Assembly: GCA_017643925.1 (NCBI GenBank)
Contig: JAEPML010000005.1
Coordinates: 62,001 to 126,000 of the forward strand
DNA: 64,000 nt
Reading direction: 5' to 3'
Source: Roseibium sp.
GTDB lineage: Bacteria; Pseudomonadota; Alphaproteobacteria; Rhizobiales; Stappiaceae
Every line of letters begins with the position of its first letter. The first letter of the stretch is position 1. The notes below the pieces were generated by a model, which was not told the DNA's origin, ran no database searches, and was given only the letters and a program-made list of their open reading frames with translations. The translations under genes and the position numbers were made by a program. Positions 53,901 to 63,252 of this stretch are shown here, one piece after another.

Positions 53901-54107
53901 CGGATTCTCACGGGAAACAAATATCAAGATGGCCAAAAAGCGGCACTAATATTACAAAAAAGAAATACTGCGTTTATTTCGACTACCAAATTTGATCTAA
54001 AATTAAACTTGCGTAATATTCCAGATAATTGTTTGTATTTCCCAATTCAATACCAACTTAAAACCTCAACTTGACGCGAGAATTATTGCAGAGAGCGGAG
54101 GAATTTT

Positions 54108-56498
54108 ATGATGTCTTCAACAATTGTGACTTCACAGAACCTGAAGCGTGAACTTCAAGATTACATATTTGTTGAAGATGATATCTGGAATTTCTTCGAA
54201 GATCAGGAGGGCCTGTCCACCAGCATACAGCGCTTGAGCGAAAACCTCGCCGGTGATCCGGACACCGCCACCGAAGATTTCGCGTTTGCGCCCGGTGAGG
54301 GACTTGGGGACAGCAGCGAAGATCCGGCACCGAACCCGTGGGTCGACATCAGCCATTGGCATGTCCATGGATACGGCCATCAACTTCATGACAACAAGAA
54401 ACACGAAGCCTGGGACGTCTACTCAAAGGGCACTTACACGATGGGCGACGGCGAAACGCTGTTCGACAATCGCGGCACGTCCTGGCACCCGAGCGGACCG
54501 GACCGCGGTCTTTACACCCGCATAAACGGCAACGATCAGGACAACATCATCTACGGCGGCAACATCATCGGGATGCGCGGTGACCCCTACGCCCATGACG
54601 ACATAATCTCTGGTGGTGGTGGCAACGACATCATCTACGGCCTGGACGGCAACGACAAGCTGTACGGAGATGAAGGCAACGACATTCTGTTTGGCGGTGA
54701 CGGCAACGACTACCTGATTGGCGGGACAGGCGACGACATGTTGTTCGGCGGCTCCGGATACGACATGCTCTACGGCGGCGAAGGCAATGACTGGCTGTAC
54801 TCCGGACCATCTGGCGCCGGCCAAGGCGCCGAAATGTATGGCGGCAGCGGCAATGACACCTTCATTGTAGGCTGGGCACCCGAGACCCAATACACGGAAG
54901 ACAGCAAACCGACATGGGATACCGGCCTCGAATTCCTGTTTGGCCTCGGCTCGCTGTTTGTGCCAAAGCTCAAGGTGGCCATGACTGCTGTCAATCTGAT
55001 CAAGACAATCTCGGATGCCTTTTCGACATCCGAAGGCAGCGAATCGCTTGGCACTCCGGGGCATTCCATCACGAAGATCAAGGACTTTAACCCGCTCGAG
55101 GACAAGATCCTGATCCCGGTAAGCGACATCAACAACATCAACGTCTATTTGTCCGACGACGGAAACCCCAACGTCGTCATGACCATCAAGAACGCCTCCG
55201 GTCAGGTCATTGCTGAAATCTCCTTTGCACGGGCGGAGGACATCTTTGGACCCGGAACCACGTATCTGAATTCAGACGTGCTCAATATTTTCGTCGAACA
55301 ACTCAAGGCTTCGGCCATGCTGATCGGGCGGGACGGCGCTTTTTACGGACTGGACAACCGTCACCCACTGAACCTGAGCCACGAAGACCTGAAGGAACTG
55401 GGTGCAAACAACTTCCTCTTGCTCGGCGCCTACGGCAATCAGGAGTTCGCCGGAAGTGCAGGTGCTGACACGGTTTTCGGAACCAACTACGACGACATCA
55501 TCAGCGGCTACCAGATCGACCCGCGAGGCGGAGGCAGCGTCGAGCACTTCAATCCCGCAAATGATGTTCTGTTTGGCTTTGACGGCAACGACCTGTTTTT
55601 CGGTGGCGCCGGCAACAATACGCTTTATGGCGGTGAAGGCGACGACACAGCTTCTTACCAGTATGCCAACCGCGGCATTGTCGTGGACATGTCCAAGACC
55701 TTCACGGACGCCAACGGCACCTATTACGAGGTCCTGAACGGCCATATGTACCGGCTCAACAAGAACGGCGAGATGGTGGAGGTGATTGGCTACGACAAGA
55801 ACTACAGCATCGAAAACATCGTTGGCTCCGCGCATGACGACATCATTCGCGGCGACGACGGCGACAACATCATCGTCAGCGGCGATGGCAACGACACTCT
55901 TGCCGGTCGCGGCGGCGCCGATACGTTCATTCTCAACGGTGGCACAAACACTGTAGAAGATTTCAGTTCCGGGCAGGATTGGATCGAAATTGACATGTCG
56001 GCCTACAACATGTCCGGTTGGACCGATCTGCGCATGACCGGCCCTGACGCCAACGGCAAGTATCACCTGAAAGTCATCAGTTCAGGCGAAACGATTGCCA
56101 TCCTGGAGAACATGAACAACCAGTCGCTGACGCTTTTCGGGGACATTGATTTTGGCCAGGATTCAAAACTAAGCGGTGACCCGGAAAGCAATCAGCTGAA
56201 AGGTGACGCCAAGGACAATATTCTCGACGTTTCAGACGGACAGACCTTCCTGTGGGGGGGAGCCGGTGCCGACGCGTTTGTCTTCTCGGGTTCGCATGGC
56301 CACGTCATTCAGGATTACAGGGCGTCGGAAGGCGACAAGATCGTGATTTCCATGGAGGACTACGGCATCACCGATCTCAGCAATGTCTTCATAGACACCT
56401 TCGAATCCACCAATTCCTACCTTTACATCAACGGGAATCAGGTCGCAGAAATAATGGACAACGAAATCTACACGCTTGATGATTTCCTGTTCGTTTGA
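54108..56498 (+). CDS. RTX-type calcium-binding protein (type I secretion substrate)
   Basis: A 796-aa acidic protein with no signal peptide. Glycine-rich nonapeptides form two main arrays. Array 1 is at about 145-250 ([37 protein letters not shown]). Array 2 is at about 450-630 ([32 protein letters not shown]). A further set lies near the C-terminus ([14 protein letters not shown]...[13 protein letters not shown]). The last residues YTLDDFLFV fit a T1SS C-terminal signal. GGAGG lies 7 nt before the ATG. It would fold with Ca2+ outside the cell; no T1SS transporter is in the window and no catalytic domain is visible. It is co-transcribed with a SABATH methyltransferase. Confidence 0.9.
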   Translation: MMSSTIVTSQNLKRELQDYIFVEDDIWNFFEDQEGLSTSIQRLSENLAGDPDTATEDFAFAPGEGLGDSSEDPAPNPWVDISHWHVHGYGHQLHDNKKHEAWDVYSKGTYTMGDGETLFDNRGTSWHPSGPDRGLYTRINGNDQDNIIYGGNIIGMRGDPYAHDDIISGGGGNDIIYGLDGNDKLYGDEGNDILFGGDGNDYLIGGTGDDMLFGGSGYDMLYGGEGNDWLYSGPSGAGQGAEMYGGSGNDTFIVGWAPETQYTEDSKPTWDTGLEFLFGLGSLFVPKLKVAMTAVNLIKTISDAFSTSEGSESLGTPGHSITKIKDFNPLEDKILIPVSDINNINVYLSDDGNPNVVMTIKNASGQVIAEISFARAEDIFGPGTTYLNSDVLNIFVEQLKASAMLIGRDGAFYGLDNRHPLNLSHEDLKELGANNFLLLGAYGNQEFAGSAGADTVFGTNYDDIISGYQIDPRGGGSVEHFNPANDVLFGFDGNDLFFGGAGNNTLYGGEGDDTASYQYANRGIVVDMSKTFTDANGTYYEVLNGHMYRLNKNGEMVEVIGYDKNYSIENIVGSAHDDIIRGDDGDNIIVSGDGNDTLAGRGGADTFILNGGTNTVEDFSSGQDWIEIDMSAYNMSGWTDLRMTGPDANGKYHLKVISSGETIAILENMNNQSLTLFGDIDFGQDSKLSGDPESNQLKGDAKDNILDVSDGQTFLWGGAGADAFVFSGSHGHVIQDYRASEGDKIVISMEDYGITDLSNVFIDTFESTNSYLYINGNQVAEIMDNEIYTLDDFLFV

Positions 56499-56517
56499 CG
56501 AGAGTACGGAGTTGCCA

Positions 56518-57612
56518 ATGTCCGACACCCTGACTGAAAAAGGCTCCACCGAGGGCATGGTGGACTACAACGAAAACTCCCAGGCTCAGCGGCAAAACGC
56601 AAACCGGCATGCCGGCCTGATCCGCGACCTTGCTGCGCGTGTATCCGGTCTCTCGGATCAGTTGAACATCACCGACTATGGCTGCGGGCCCGGCCAGAGC
56701 GCCGTCGACACAGTGAGCCCCGCGGTGGAACACTGGTTTGAAACCCGTCCTGACAAGCAGCTCTCCGTCTGTCACGCGGACCAACCCGGCAACGATTGGA
56801 ACGCGCTGATGAAGCTGATCCACGGCCCGGAAGGTTACCTGAAAGGTGATGCCGCGGTGCAGGTCCGGACTTCGGTCGGTTCGTTTTACGAGCGGATGAT
56901 GCCGGATCAGTCCGTTACACTGGCCACCTGCTTCACCGCCAGCCACTGGCTCAGCGCAACACTCAGGCTGAACGCCCCCGAGACCGTCTGGTTTGCCGAT
57001 CTGACCGGGGAAAACCGAAGCGCAATGTGGGCCCAGGCGGAAGCAGACTGGAAACGTTTCCTCAGGCTGCGGGCCGAGGAACTGCAGCCCGGAGGCTACC
57101 TGCTGGTCTCTACACTCGGTGCCGTGCCAGAGCCTGGAGAGATCAACGAAGTTGCCGCATCCGGTCGTGGCATCTACCGTGCGCTACAACATGTCACCGA
57201 GGAAATGGCAACAGAGGGACTGCTGAAACGGGAGACCGCAGACCACTTTGTTTTCGGCCTTTGGTTCATGACTAGCGACGAGGCGCGGCGTCCGATTGAG
57301 ACCGATCCGTTCCTGTCCAAGGCCTACGAGATAGACACGCTCGAAGCGGCCAATGTCGACGAAAGCGGCGACCTCTTTTCCACCTTTATCGACAGTCCGG
57401 ACGAATATGCCCGCAAATATGCTGGATATGTCCGTGCATTTGCCTGTTCGACGCTGCGAAGCCAGCTGTTTGCCCCGTCAGCCGGTTCCGAAGCTGACAT
57501 CGATGCACTGGAAACGGAGTTCTTCGGCCGACTGGAACGTCTTTACAGAGAGAAGACGTCCGACTTTGCCTTCGAGCAATGGTTCACGACGATTGTTCTG
57601 AAGCGACGATAG
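56518..57612 (+). CDS. SABATH-type SAM-dependent carboxyl methyltransferase
   Basis: A 364-aa protein resembling plant SABATH carboxyl methyltransferases. Motif I is YGCGPGQSAVD (54-64), then HADQPGNDWNAL (87-98, compare plant NDLPGNDFN), VGSFYERMMP (120-129) and TASHWLSATL (140-149). YNENSQAQRQNA at 17-28 matches the SABATH N-terminal SAM loop. It would methylate a small carboxylic acid or similar acceptor. GGAG precedes ATG 56518 by 7 nt, and only 19 bp separate it from the RTX stop. Bacterial members are uncommon, and the pairing with an RTX protein is unusual. Confidence 0.85.
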   Translation: MSDTLTEKGSTEGMVDYNENSQAQRQNANRHAGLIRDLAARVSGLSDQLNITDYGCGPGQSAVDTVSPAVEHWFETRPDKQLSVCHADQPGNDWNALMKLIHGPEGYLKGDAAVQVRTSVGSFYERMMPDQSVTLATCFTASHWLSATLRLNAPETVWFADLTGENRSAMWAQAEADWKRFLRLRAEELQPGGYLLVSTLGAVPEPGEINEVAASGRGIYRALQHVTEEMATEGLLKRETADHFVFGLWFMTSDEARRPIETDPFLSKAYEIDTLEAANVDESGDLFSTFIDSPDEYARKYAGYVRAFACSTLRSQLFAPSAGSEADIDALETEFFGRLERLYREKTSDFAFEQWFTTIVLKRR

Positions 57613-57656
57613 CCTGAGGCTGTCGACATTACCCCGGCACGGATTTGTGATTTGGC

Positions 57657-58283
57657 TCAGTTCCGAGCTTCGATCCGGTAGACGCATCGCCGATCGCCCG
57701 ACAGCTGGTGTTCGGTACGTTCAACGCTGACATCCGGTCCAAGAACATCCTTGAACAGTTTCAACTCGGATCGGCAAAACCCCTGGCAAGCGGTCGCCGC
57801 TGCGCAAATTGAACAATGGTTTTCAATCAGGAGGTAGGAACCGTCCTCCTGCTTCACCTCGGCCATATAGCCTTCCCTGCTGCGAAGCTCCGCAAGCTGG
57901 TTGACCCTGGCATCCAGATCTTTCACCTCCTTCATGGCGTCCAGGTAGGCCGACCGGCTCTGCGCCTCGCGGTGCGCTATAAGGCGGTCAATTCCTTCCT
58001 GACCATAAAGGTCACTCAAACCGCCAAGCAGTCCAAGAATAAGATTGGAGTGATTGTCCGGAAATTGCTGGTGTCCCGTTTCGGTGAGCGTCCAGACACG
58101 CTTCGGTCTGCCCACTGATCCCTTCAGGTCCTCAAAGGCAACCAGTTCATCGTGAAGCAGTCCGTCAAGATGCTGGCGAACGGCGACCGTGGTAACGCTC
58201 AGCACTTTCGCCAGGTCCGCCGCTGTTTGCGGGCCTGACGATTTAAGGGCGTTGAGCAGACGTGTGCGCGTTCGATCAGCCAT
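57657..58283 (-). CDS. SufR-like iron-sulfur transcriptional regulator
   Basis: A 208-aa protein. The N-terminal winged HTH (TRTRLLNALKSSGPQTAADL, TTVAVRQHLDGLL, GSVGRPKRVWTLTETG) and C-terminal cysteine cluster C157-x2-C160-x5-C166-x3-C170 plus C200 (GDRRCVYRI) resemble SufR-type sensors of Fe-S cluster status. No suf operon is present in the window, so it may regulate something else, or the family is broader than SufR. ATG 58283 gives a compact HTH start; an upstream in-frame extension is possible but lacks an RBS. It converges on the SABATH gene with 44 bp between stops. Confidence 0.8.
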   Translation of the reverse strand: MADRTRTRLLNALKSSGPQTAADLAKVLSVTTVAVRQHLDGLLHDELVAFEDLKGSVGRPKRVWTLTETGHQQFPDNHSNLILGLLGGLSDLYGQEGIDRLIAHREAQSRSAYLDAMKEVKDLDARVNQLAELRSREGYMAEVKQEDGSYLLIENHCSICAAATACQGFCRSELKLFKDVLGPDVSVERTEHQLSGDRRCVYRIEARN

Positions 58284-58642
58284 GATCCCTATATAGACCA
58301 GGAAGCTCATAAAAAAATAGTTATCTTTTCTTATTATCAGCCGAACTTGATCATGCCTCCGGATACCGGGGCCTTTCGGCACGCAATTCTTCTCTCAAAT
58401 TGACCGTCCAAAGCTCAAGAATAATCAGCAATCCTGCGCCTGGATAACAAGAACAGGGTCTTCCTCAGAAGACTGAAGGCGAAAACACTATTGTTTTCCG
58501 AATTTTACAGTCAATTTAGGTTTATCCCCAAAAGACCTTCAGCATTGGTTGCTCCACACCGTAATTTTTACCTAGAGTTCTGATCGGTTTTCAAAACTGT
58601 TCTTTTATCTTTCATTGTATAAAAATAGCGACGGAGGAGCGT
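58284..58642. other. Intergenic region with two palindromes, no gene
   Basis: A 359-bp AT-rich gap between the divergent SufR-like and GGDEF-EAL genes. It holds two perfect 6- and 7-bp inverted repeats with 4-nt spacers: GTCTTC-CTCA-GAAGAC (58458-58473) and GAAAACA-CTAT-TGTTTTC (58481-58498). GGAGG near 58635 is the GGDEF gene RBS. Nothing else is recognised. Confidence 0.55.
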
Positions 58643-60640
58643 ATGGAAAAACTTCGGTCGTTTGTTCAATGGATGATGATTGATCCCCGTCATCCGGAAA
58701 TCGCGCAGGCTCAATACAACGAGCTGAAAACGCAGATTCCGCTGCTCTATGCGCTGCTGATGGTCAATGCCATCGCTGTTTCCTATACGCATTATGATGC
58801 TGCACCGTTTTACATGACCGTCGGCATTCTGGGCCCGATGCTCGTGTTCACGACTGTTCGCCTGATGAGCTGGATCAAGTCCAGGAAAATTGTCCTCGGA
58901 CCGGAAGCTGCGATCCGGAAGATGCGCCAGACCGTCATTCTGGGCAGTCTTGTCGCCGTCGTCTACATCAGCTGGTCCCTCAGCCTCGACCAGTATGGAG
59001 GCCCCTCCGAGCGTGGGCATGTCGCCCTGTTCATTGCAATCACGGTCATCGGCTGCATCTTCTGCCTGATGCATCTGCCACAGGCGGCGCTCATGGTCAT
59101 GTTTATCGTGACCGTTCCCTATCTTGCCCATTACATGCGGCAGGGAGAGGATGTTTACGTCGCAATTGCGATGAACATCTTCCTGGTTTGCCTGGTCGTG
59201 CTGCAGGTGCTTTTCAACAGCTACCGTGGCTTTTGCAAACTTATCGATTCACAGTCCGCACTGGCCGCAAAACAGAAGGAAACGGAGCGGCTGAATGCCG
59301 AAAACGAACGGCTTGCGCAAACCGATGCACTGACCGACCTTCCCAACCGGCGCTATTTCTTCAGCAGGCTCGATGATCTGATTGAAAAAATCGGCACAGA
59401 CAACACCCCCTTCGCTGTTGGAGTGGTGGATCTCGACCGGTTCAAACCCATCAACGACACCTACGGCCACCAGCTCGGGGATCAGCTCCTGACGGAGGTC
59501 GGCAAACGTCTGGGCGCACTCGCCCGGCCAGATCTTGAAATCTGCCGCCTGGGAGGAGACGAATTCGGCTTCCTGTTCCGCGGCGATGCAAAAGATGCGG
59601 AACGGACCGGGCAAAACCTGTGCGAACGTATCACTGAACCCTACAGGATCGGCGAATTGCAGCTGGCTGTCGGCGCGTCCTGCGGGATTGCCCTTTACCC
59701 GGAAGCCGGTCGGACGTCGCATGTCCTGTTCGATCGCTCAGACTACGCATTGTACAATTCCAAGACCACAAGCCGCGGAAGAACGACGGTCTATTCTTCT
59801 GAACACGAAGCTCGTATCAAGTCGGATCGTGCGATTGAAGCCGCCCTGCAGAACGCGGATTTCGCAAGAGAATTTCAGGTTCACTTCCAGCCAATGGTCT
59901 GGCTGCCGGAACGCAAGATCATCGGGTTCGAGGCGCTCGCTCGCTGGAACAGTCCGGTGCTGCAGCAGGTTGGCCCCAACAATTTCATCCCGATCGCCGA
60001 AAAAACCGGCCTTATCCACCGTCTCACGCTTTTGTTGTTCGACAAGGCGCTTGCGCAGATAACGTCGCTACCGGGTGACCTATGCCTGTCCTTCAACCTG
60101 TCTGCCGTCGACATTACCTCCCTGGAGACAATAGAGGGACTGCTCGAGGTCATCAGGCAGCGAAACGCCGACCCTCGCCTGATCACGTTCGAGGTGACCG
60201 AGACCTCGGTGATCAGCAGCTACGACGCCGCGGAGACCTGCCTGCAGATGCTGAAGAACGCCGGCGTCAAGCTTGCCCTTGATGATTTCGGCACGGGATT
60301 TTCAAGCCTGGGCTATCTGCACAGGCTGCCGATCGATTGCGTCAAGATCGATCAGAGTTTTGTTGCCGATATCGAGAGCCCCGTTGCCTGCGGAGTGGTG
60401 ACTTCCATCGTCAATCTTTGCCGATCCATGCAGATCCTGTGTGTGATCGAGGGGGTCGAGGCAGCAGACCAGCTCAGCACGCTTGAGGCACTGGAATGCC
60501 GACTGGTTCAGGGATACTACTTTGCGCCGGCCCTGCCCTATGACGAGATCAAACAAGCGGCGGACACCGGTGGCAAGGTTGCCGGTCTTGAGCTTTCAAG
60601 CCTGTCCGCATCGGAGATCCACAGGTCTTCCATGGGCTGA
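58643..60640 (+). CDS. Membrane-anchored diguanylate cyclase/phosphodiesterase (GGDEF-EAL)
   Basis: A 665-aa protein. Five or six N-terminal TM segments lie within about 30-195, then a short coiled linker. The GGDEF domain has RLGGDEFGFLF intact, with TDALTDLPNRRYF and DLDRFKPINDTYGHQLGD. The EAL domain has the signature GFEALARW, DDFGTGFSSLGYL and QGYYFAPAL, with metal-binding acidic residues in LALDDFGTG and CVIEGVEAADQ. Both active sites look complete, so it may make or degrade cyclic di-GMP depending on the signal. GGAGGAG precedes the ATG by 4-9 nt. Divergent from the SufR-like gene. Confidence 0.92.
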   Translation: MEKLRSFVQWMMIDPRHPEIAQAQYNELKTQIPLLYALLMVNAIAVSYTHYDAAPFYMTVGILGPMLVFTTVRLMSWIKSRKIVLGPEAAIRKMRQTVILGSLVAVVYISWSLSLDQYGGPSERGHVALFIAITVIGCIFCLMHLPQAALMVMFIVTVPYLAHYMRQGEDVYVAIAMNIFLVCLVVLQVLFNSYRGFCKLIDSQSALAAKQKETERLNAENERLAQTDALTDLPNRRYFFSRLDDLIEKIGTDNTPFAVGVVDLDRFKPINDTYGHQLGDQLLTEVGKRLGALARPDLEICRLGGDEFGFLFRGDAKDAERTGQNLCERITEPYRIGELQLAVGASCGIALYPEAGRTSHVLFDRSDYALYNSKTTSRGRTTVYSSEHEARIKSDRAIEAALQNADFAREFQVHFQPMVWLPERKIIGFEALARWNSPVLQQVGPNNFIPIAEKTGLIHRLTLLLFDKALAQITSLPGDLCLSFNLSAVDITSLETIEGLLEVIRQRNADPRLITFEVTETSVISSYDAAETCLQMLKNAGVKLALDDFGTGFSSLGYLHRLPIDCVKIDQSFVADIESPVACGVVTSIVNLCRSMQILCVIEGVEAADQLSTLEALECRLVQGYYFAPALPYDEIKQAADTGGKVAGLELSSLSASEIHRSSMG

Positions 60641-60759
60641 AGTAACCTGGAAGTCGCCGAGGCCCTTCAAAGAAGAGATCCCTAATGGATGGCTTGCGTC
60701 CCAAGCGCTGATGACGAACTATCAGAATCCAAGCGGATCGACAGGAAAAAAACTCCCCC

Positions 60760-61077
60760 ATGGCAGGTGGTACAAAGCGCCAGAAAGATTTGCGCAAAGC
60801 TCTCAGGGCATTGTTGCCGCGGATCCCCATGCGAGATGCGGAACCCATTCTGGAAAAGGCAGTTGCCGGACATCTGCGGCATCTGCCTCCCTCCATTTCG
60901 CTTTGGCAGGCGACCACCAGCTACGTCCGGCACGAACTCACCGAGTATGACACGCTCCTGGAAGAGGGCTACGATCGGGATGCAGCGCGACATTTCGTGA
61001 TCGACGACATGAACGAAGTCTTGCGGGGATGGGGCTGCAACAAATCCATCTCGGAAGAGGAAGACGCTGAAGCCTGA
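60760..61077 (+). CDS. DUF2293 domain-containing protein
   Basis: A 105-aa protein matching DUF2293: RKALRALLPRIPMRDAEPIL, HLRHLPPSISLWQATTSYVR, EYDTLLEEGYDRDAARHFVI and a Trp-Gly-Cys end (LRGWGCNKS). It is basic at the N-terminus and acidic at the C-terminus (SEEEDAEA), with no TM or signal. The family is of unknown function in alphaproteobacteria; the basic helical start could contact nucleic acid. It lies 119 bp after the GGDEF-EAL gene and converges on the RidA gene. Confidence 0.85.
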   Translation: MAGGTKRQKDLRKALRALLPRIPMRDAEPILEKAVAGHLRHLPPSISLWQATTSYVRHELTEYDTLLEEGYDRDAARHFVIDDMNEVLRGWGCNKSISEEEDAEA

Positions 61078-61113
61078 GGCGTTGCCCCATCCCTGATTGT
61101 GTCCGATCGGATC

Positions 61114-61506
61114 TCAGGGCCGCCTGGCAACAAGGTCGATCTCGACAAGCGCGTCCACGGCCAGTCCCGTTACACCAACGCAGGTGCGGCCAGGCAGTTT
61201 CCCTTCAGGAAAAAACGACCGATAGGTCTCGTTCATGGCCTGATAGTCTCGCTTGAATTCGGTCAGGTAAACCCTCATGAATGTTACGTTTTCGAGCGCC
61301 AACCCGACGCCCTCCAGAACCAGCTTCAGATTTTCCATCACCCGAATGGTCTGCGCTTCGACACCGTCCGGCAAGGGTGCATCCGGTTGATCGGGATCCG
61401 TCGGCATTTGCCCCGTTACGAACACCCAGCCATCGGCTTCAACGGCATGAGAAAACGGAGCGACAGGTTGCGGGGCCTGGTCGACCATGTGGTGTATGGG
61501 CAGCAT
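61114..61506 (-). CDS. RidA/YjgF family protein
   Basis: A 130-aa protein. It has the RidA core (PVAPFSHAVEADGWVFVTGQ, VMENLKLVLEGVGLALENVT) and FFPEGKLPGRTCVGV, which keeps the conserved Arg of the enamine/imine deaminase site. It probably hydrolyses reactive imines in the cytoplasm as a trimer. ATG 61506 has GGAGA 7 nt upstream. It is encoded after the MOSC gene on the same strand with 46 bp between them. Confidence 0.9.
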   Translation of the reverse strand: MLPIHHMVDQAPQPVAPFSHAVEADGWVFVTGQMPTDPDQPDAPLPDGVEAQTIRVMENLKLVLEGVGLALENVTFMRVYLTEFKRDYQAMNETYRSFFPEGKLPGRTCVGVTGLAVDALVEIDLVARRP

Positions 61507-61552
61507 GGAAATCTCCTCTGGCATTGCTGTCTTCAACTGCCAGAGTAGCGGT

Positions 61553-62167
61553 TCAACGGCGCCGGTAAATCCATTGATCGGGAATATGGGCCGTCACGTC
61601 TTCCCCAGCACGAATGGTTCCAGGTATTTCCACAAAACCAACGAGGCCACGCAGGTGTCGCGCCTTCCTGGGAAACAGCAGATCCAGCCCTTCCCGTCCC
61701 GGATTGTGATCGGCGATGGCCTGTCCAGCCACTCGACAGGGCGCATTGTCGCCGTCTACCCGAATGACGGCGCCGCCTTCGAACACCAGGCGTGTACGTG
61801 GAGGGACGAGAGAGAAATCCGGTATTCCGGACAGGCTGATGTTGCCGCCAATCCATTCCGGTTTGAGGTCCGGGATCTCCATCCTCGTGGCAATCTTCTC
61901 CAATTCCTCACGTGAGAGAATGGAGATTTGCCGCTCGTTGCACATCTGTGTTCCACGAGGGTACCAGGGTTCGCGGCCACCGGAGCTGCGCGTGAACCCC
62001 GCATGACGATCCCCAGCAATGCCCTCAAAAGTGAGGTCCAGAGCATCGACCGGTTCCGTTCGGAAATCTGCACGAGAACTGGTCTTGTAGACACCTTCAA
62101 CTCTTCCCGAGATTTTGAACTTCGGGGCAATGGAGAGGTCATCGGGAAAGAGTTCGGCCTGGCTCAT
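61553..62167 (-). CDS. MOSC domain-containing protein
   Basis: A 204-aa protein with a MOSC domain (Moco sulfurase C-terminal type): GRVEGVYKTSSRADFRTEPV, FEGIAGDRHAGFTRSSGGRE, and the conserved cysteine in VDGDNAPCRVAGQAI. It fits stand-alone MOSC proteins such as YiiM-like molybdenum cofactor enzymes. GGAG lies 8 nt upstream of the ATG. Its substrate is unknown, but metal-sulfur transfer or N-oxide reduction is likely. It forms a probable operon with the RidA gene downstream. Confidence 0.9.
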   Translation of the reverse strand: MSQAELFPDDLSIAPKFKISGRVEGVYKTSSRADFRTEPVDALDLTFEGIAGDRHAGFTRSSGGREPWYPRGTQMCNERQISILSREELEKIATRMEIPDLKPEWIGGNISLSGIPDFSLVPPRTRLVFEGGAVIRVDGDNAPCRVAGQAIADHNPGREGLDLLFPRKARHLRGLVGFVEIPGTIRAGEDVTAHIPDQWIYRRR

Positions 62168-62301
62168 CGTTCAACTCCATGTCGGTAGGTAGAACGACGA
62201 TATGCGGTTGGGCGCATTGGAACCAGCCAATCTGTTTGATGTTATTGATCACAGAAATAGATGAACCAGGCTATGCAGCCCTGGATTTCAAAGCTTTTAT
62301 T

Positions 62302-62316
62302 TGTGCAACTTGCACA
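62302..62316. promoter_or_regulatory. Palindrome upstream of the PilJ-like gene
   Basis: TGTGCAA-C-TTGCACA is a perfect palindrome with 7-bp arms and a single central base, 83 bp before ATG 62399. It looks like the operator of a dimeric regulator that is not encoded nearby. Confidence 0.5.
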
Positions 62317-62398
62317 GGATTTCAACTTTGCTGCAGCGCACCAATAACGCATAATTGCAACCACAGATGATTGTCCAAATGCTCCACAGTGTGACGAA

Positions 62399-63085
62399 AT
62401 GGAACTCAGCGAAGACATCTACGGCAAACTCATCAACATTGCCGGACGCCAGCGGATGCTCTCCCAACGCATCGGTTTTTTGCTTTTGTCAGCCTCATCG
62501 CAATCAACAGGTGGTCCCATGTCGCCTGCGCTTCTGCCGATGCTGGACCGAGCCCTTGAGGACTTCTGCACCGGGCACGGGCTTTTGCTCAACGGGGACG
62601 AGGACGCGGGACTGCCCAAACTCGCCTATCAGCGCATCGACGCTGTGTTGAAGACCGCCGACACGGAGTGTGGCCAACACCTGATCGAGCGGTTTGTCCA
62701 TGAAGCACGCGCGTTCATTCTGAATATCGAGAAAGGCGATCTTCCTGAGCCTAAGGAACTGGCGGCATTCAGCGATCTTGTGCTTGTCGATTTGCTGCAG
62801 ACACTCCAGGCCGTCGTTTCCGCGCTGGAAGAGGATTTCGCTGAAGAAATGCAGCGGCGAAGGGACAGGCGCAACGAGGAAACGCGACGTGTCATGGACG
62901 CAATCCAGGAGATCCAGAAGGCATCCAAGTTTTCGCGCATGATCGCGCTCAATGCCAAGATCTCCGCGGATCGCGCCGGGCCGTTCGGCAAGGAATTCGG
63001 TGCACTGACCGAAGAACTCAAGCAGATATCAGCCGCCATTACCGACAGTTCCGAAAACATCCTGAAACATCTGGAGCGGATTTGA
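62399..63085 (+). CDS. Soluble PilJ-like/truncated chemoreceptor protein
   Basis: A 228-aa protein without a TM segment. Residues 1-100 resemble the PilJ/type IV pili methyl-accepting helical module (INIAGRQRMLSQRIGFLLL). The C-terminal 80 residues (VMDAIQEIQKASKFSRMIAL, GKEFGALTEELKQISAAI) look like the part of an MCP signalling hairpin that follows the tip region, but the canonical E-hairpin tip that binds CheA/CheW is incomplete. It may be a cytoplasmic sensor or a dominant partner of real receptors. A strong palindrome precedes it. No RBS is obvious at ATG 62399. Confidence 0.75.
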   Translation: MELSEDIYGKLINIAGRQRMLSQRIGFLLLSASSQSTGGPMSPALLPMLDRALEDFCTGHGLLLNGDEDAGLPKLAYQRIDAVLKTADTECGQHLIERFVHEARAFILNIEKGDLPEPKELAAFSDLVLVDLLQTLQAVVSALEEDFAEEMQRRRDRRNEETRRVMDAIQEIQKASKFSRMIALNAKISADRAGPFGKEFGALTEELKQISAAITDSSENILKHLERI

Positions 63086-63168
63086 GCCACATGCTTCTGG
63101 CAAGCCCTGAGGATGTGAAGGGGCAAAAACAACCACGTCAAGAAAACGCCTGACAGTTTTACCCACTT

Positions 63169-63199
63169 GCGGTTCAAAGACCGGGCAGGTTTGAATCGC
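63169..63199. repeat. Inverted repeat between the PilJ-like and binding-protein genes
   Basis: GCGGTTCAAA (63169-63178) and TTTGAATCGC (63190-63199) pair over 10 bp with one G-T, spaced by 11 nt, 54 bp before the TTG start. An operator or a transcript hairpin. Confidence 0.35.
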
Positions 63200-63252
63200 G
63201 GTGAATTCAACCCGGACATCAATGATGCTCGGAACTGCTGAAGGGGCAAAAC

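Noticed and set aside
54590..56300. Repetitive glycine/aspartate-coding DNA considered as a CRISPR or tandem repeat array
   Set aside because: It is in frame with RTX nonapeptides; the repeats are imperfect 27-bp coding units without spacers.
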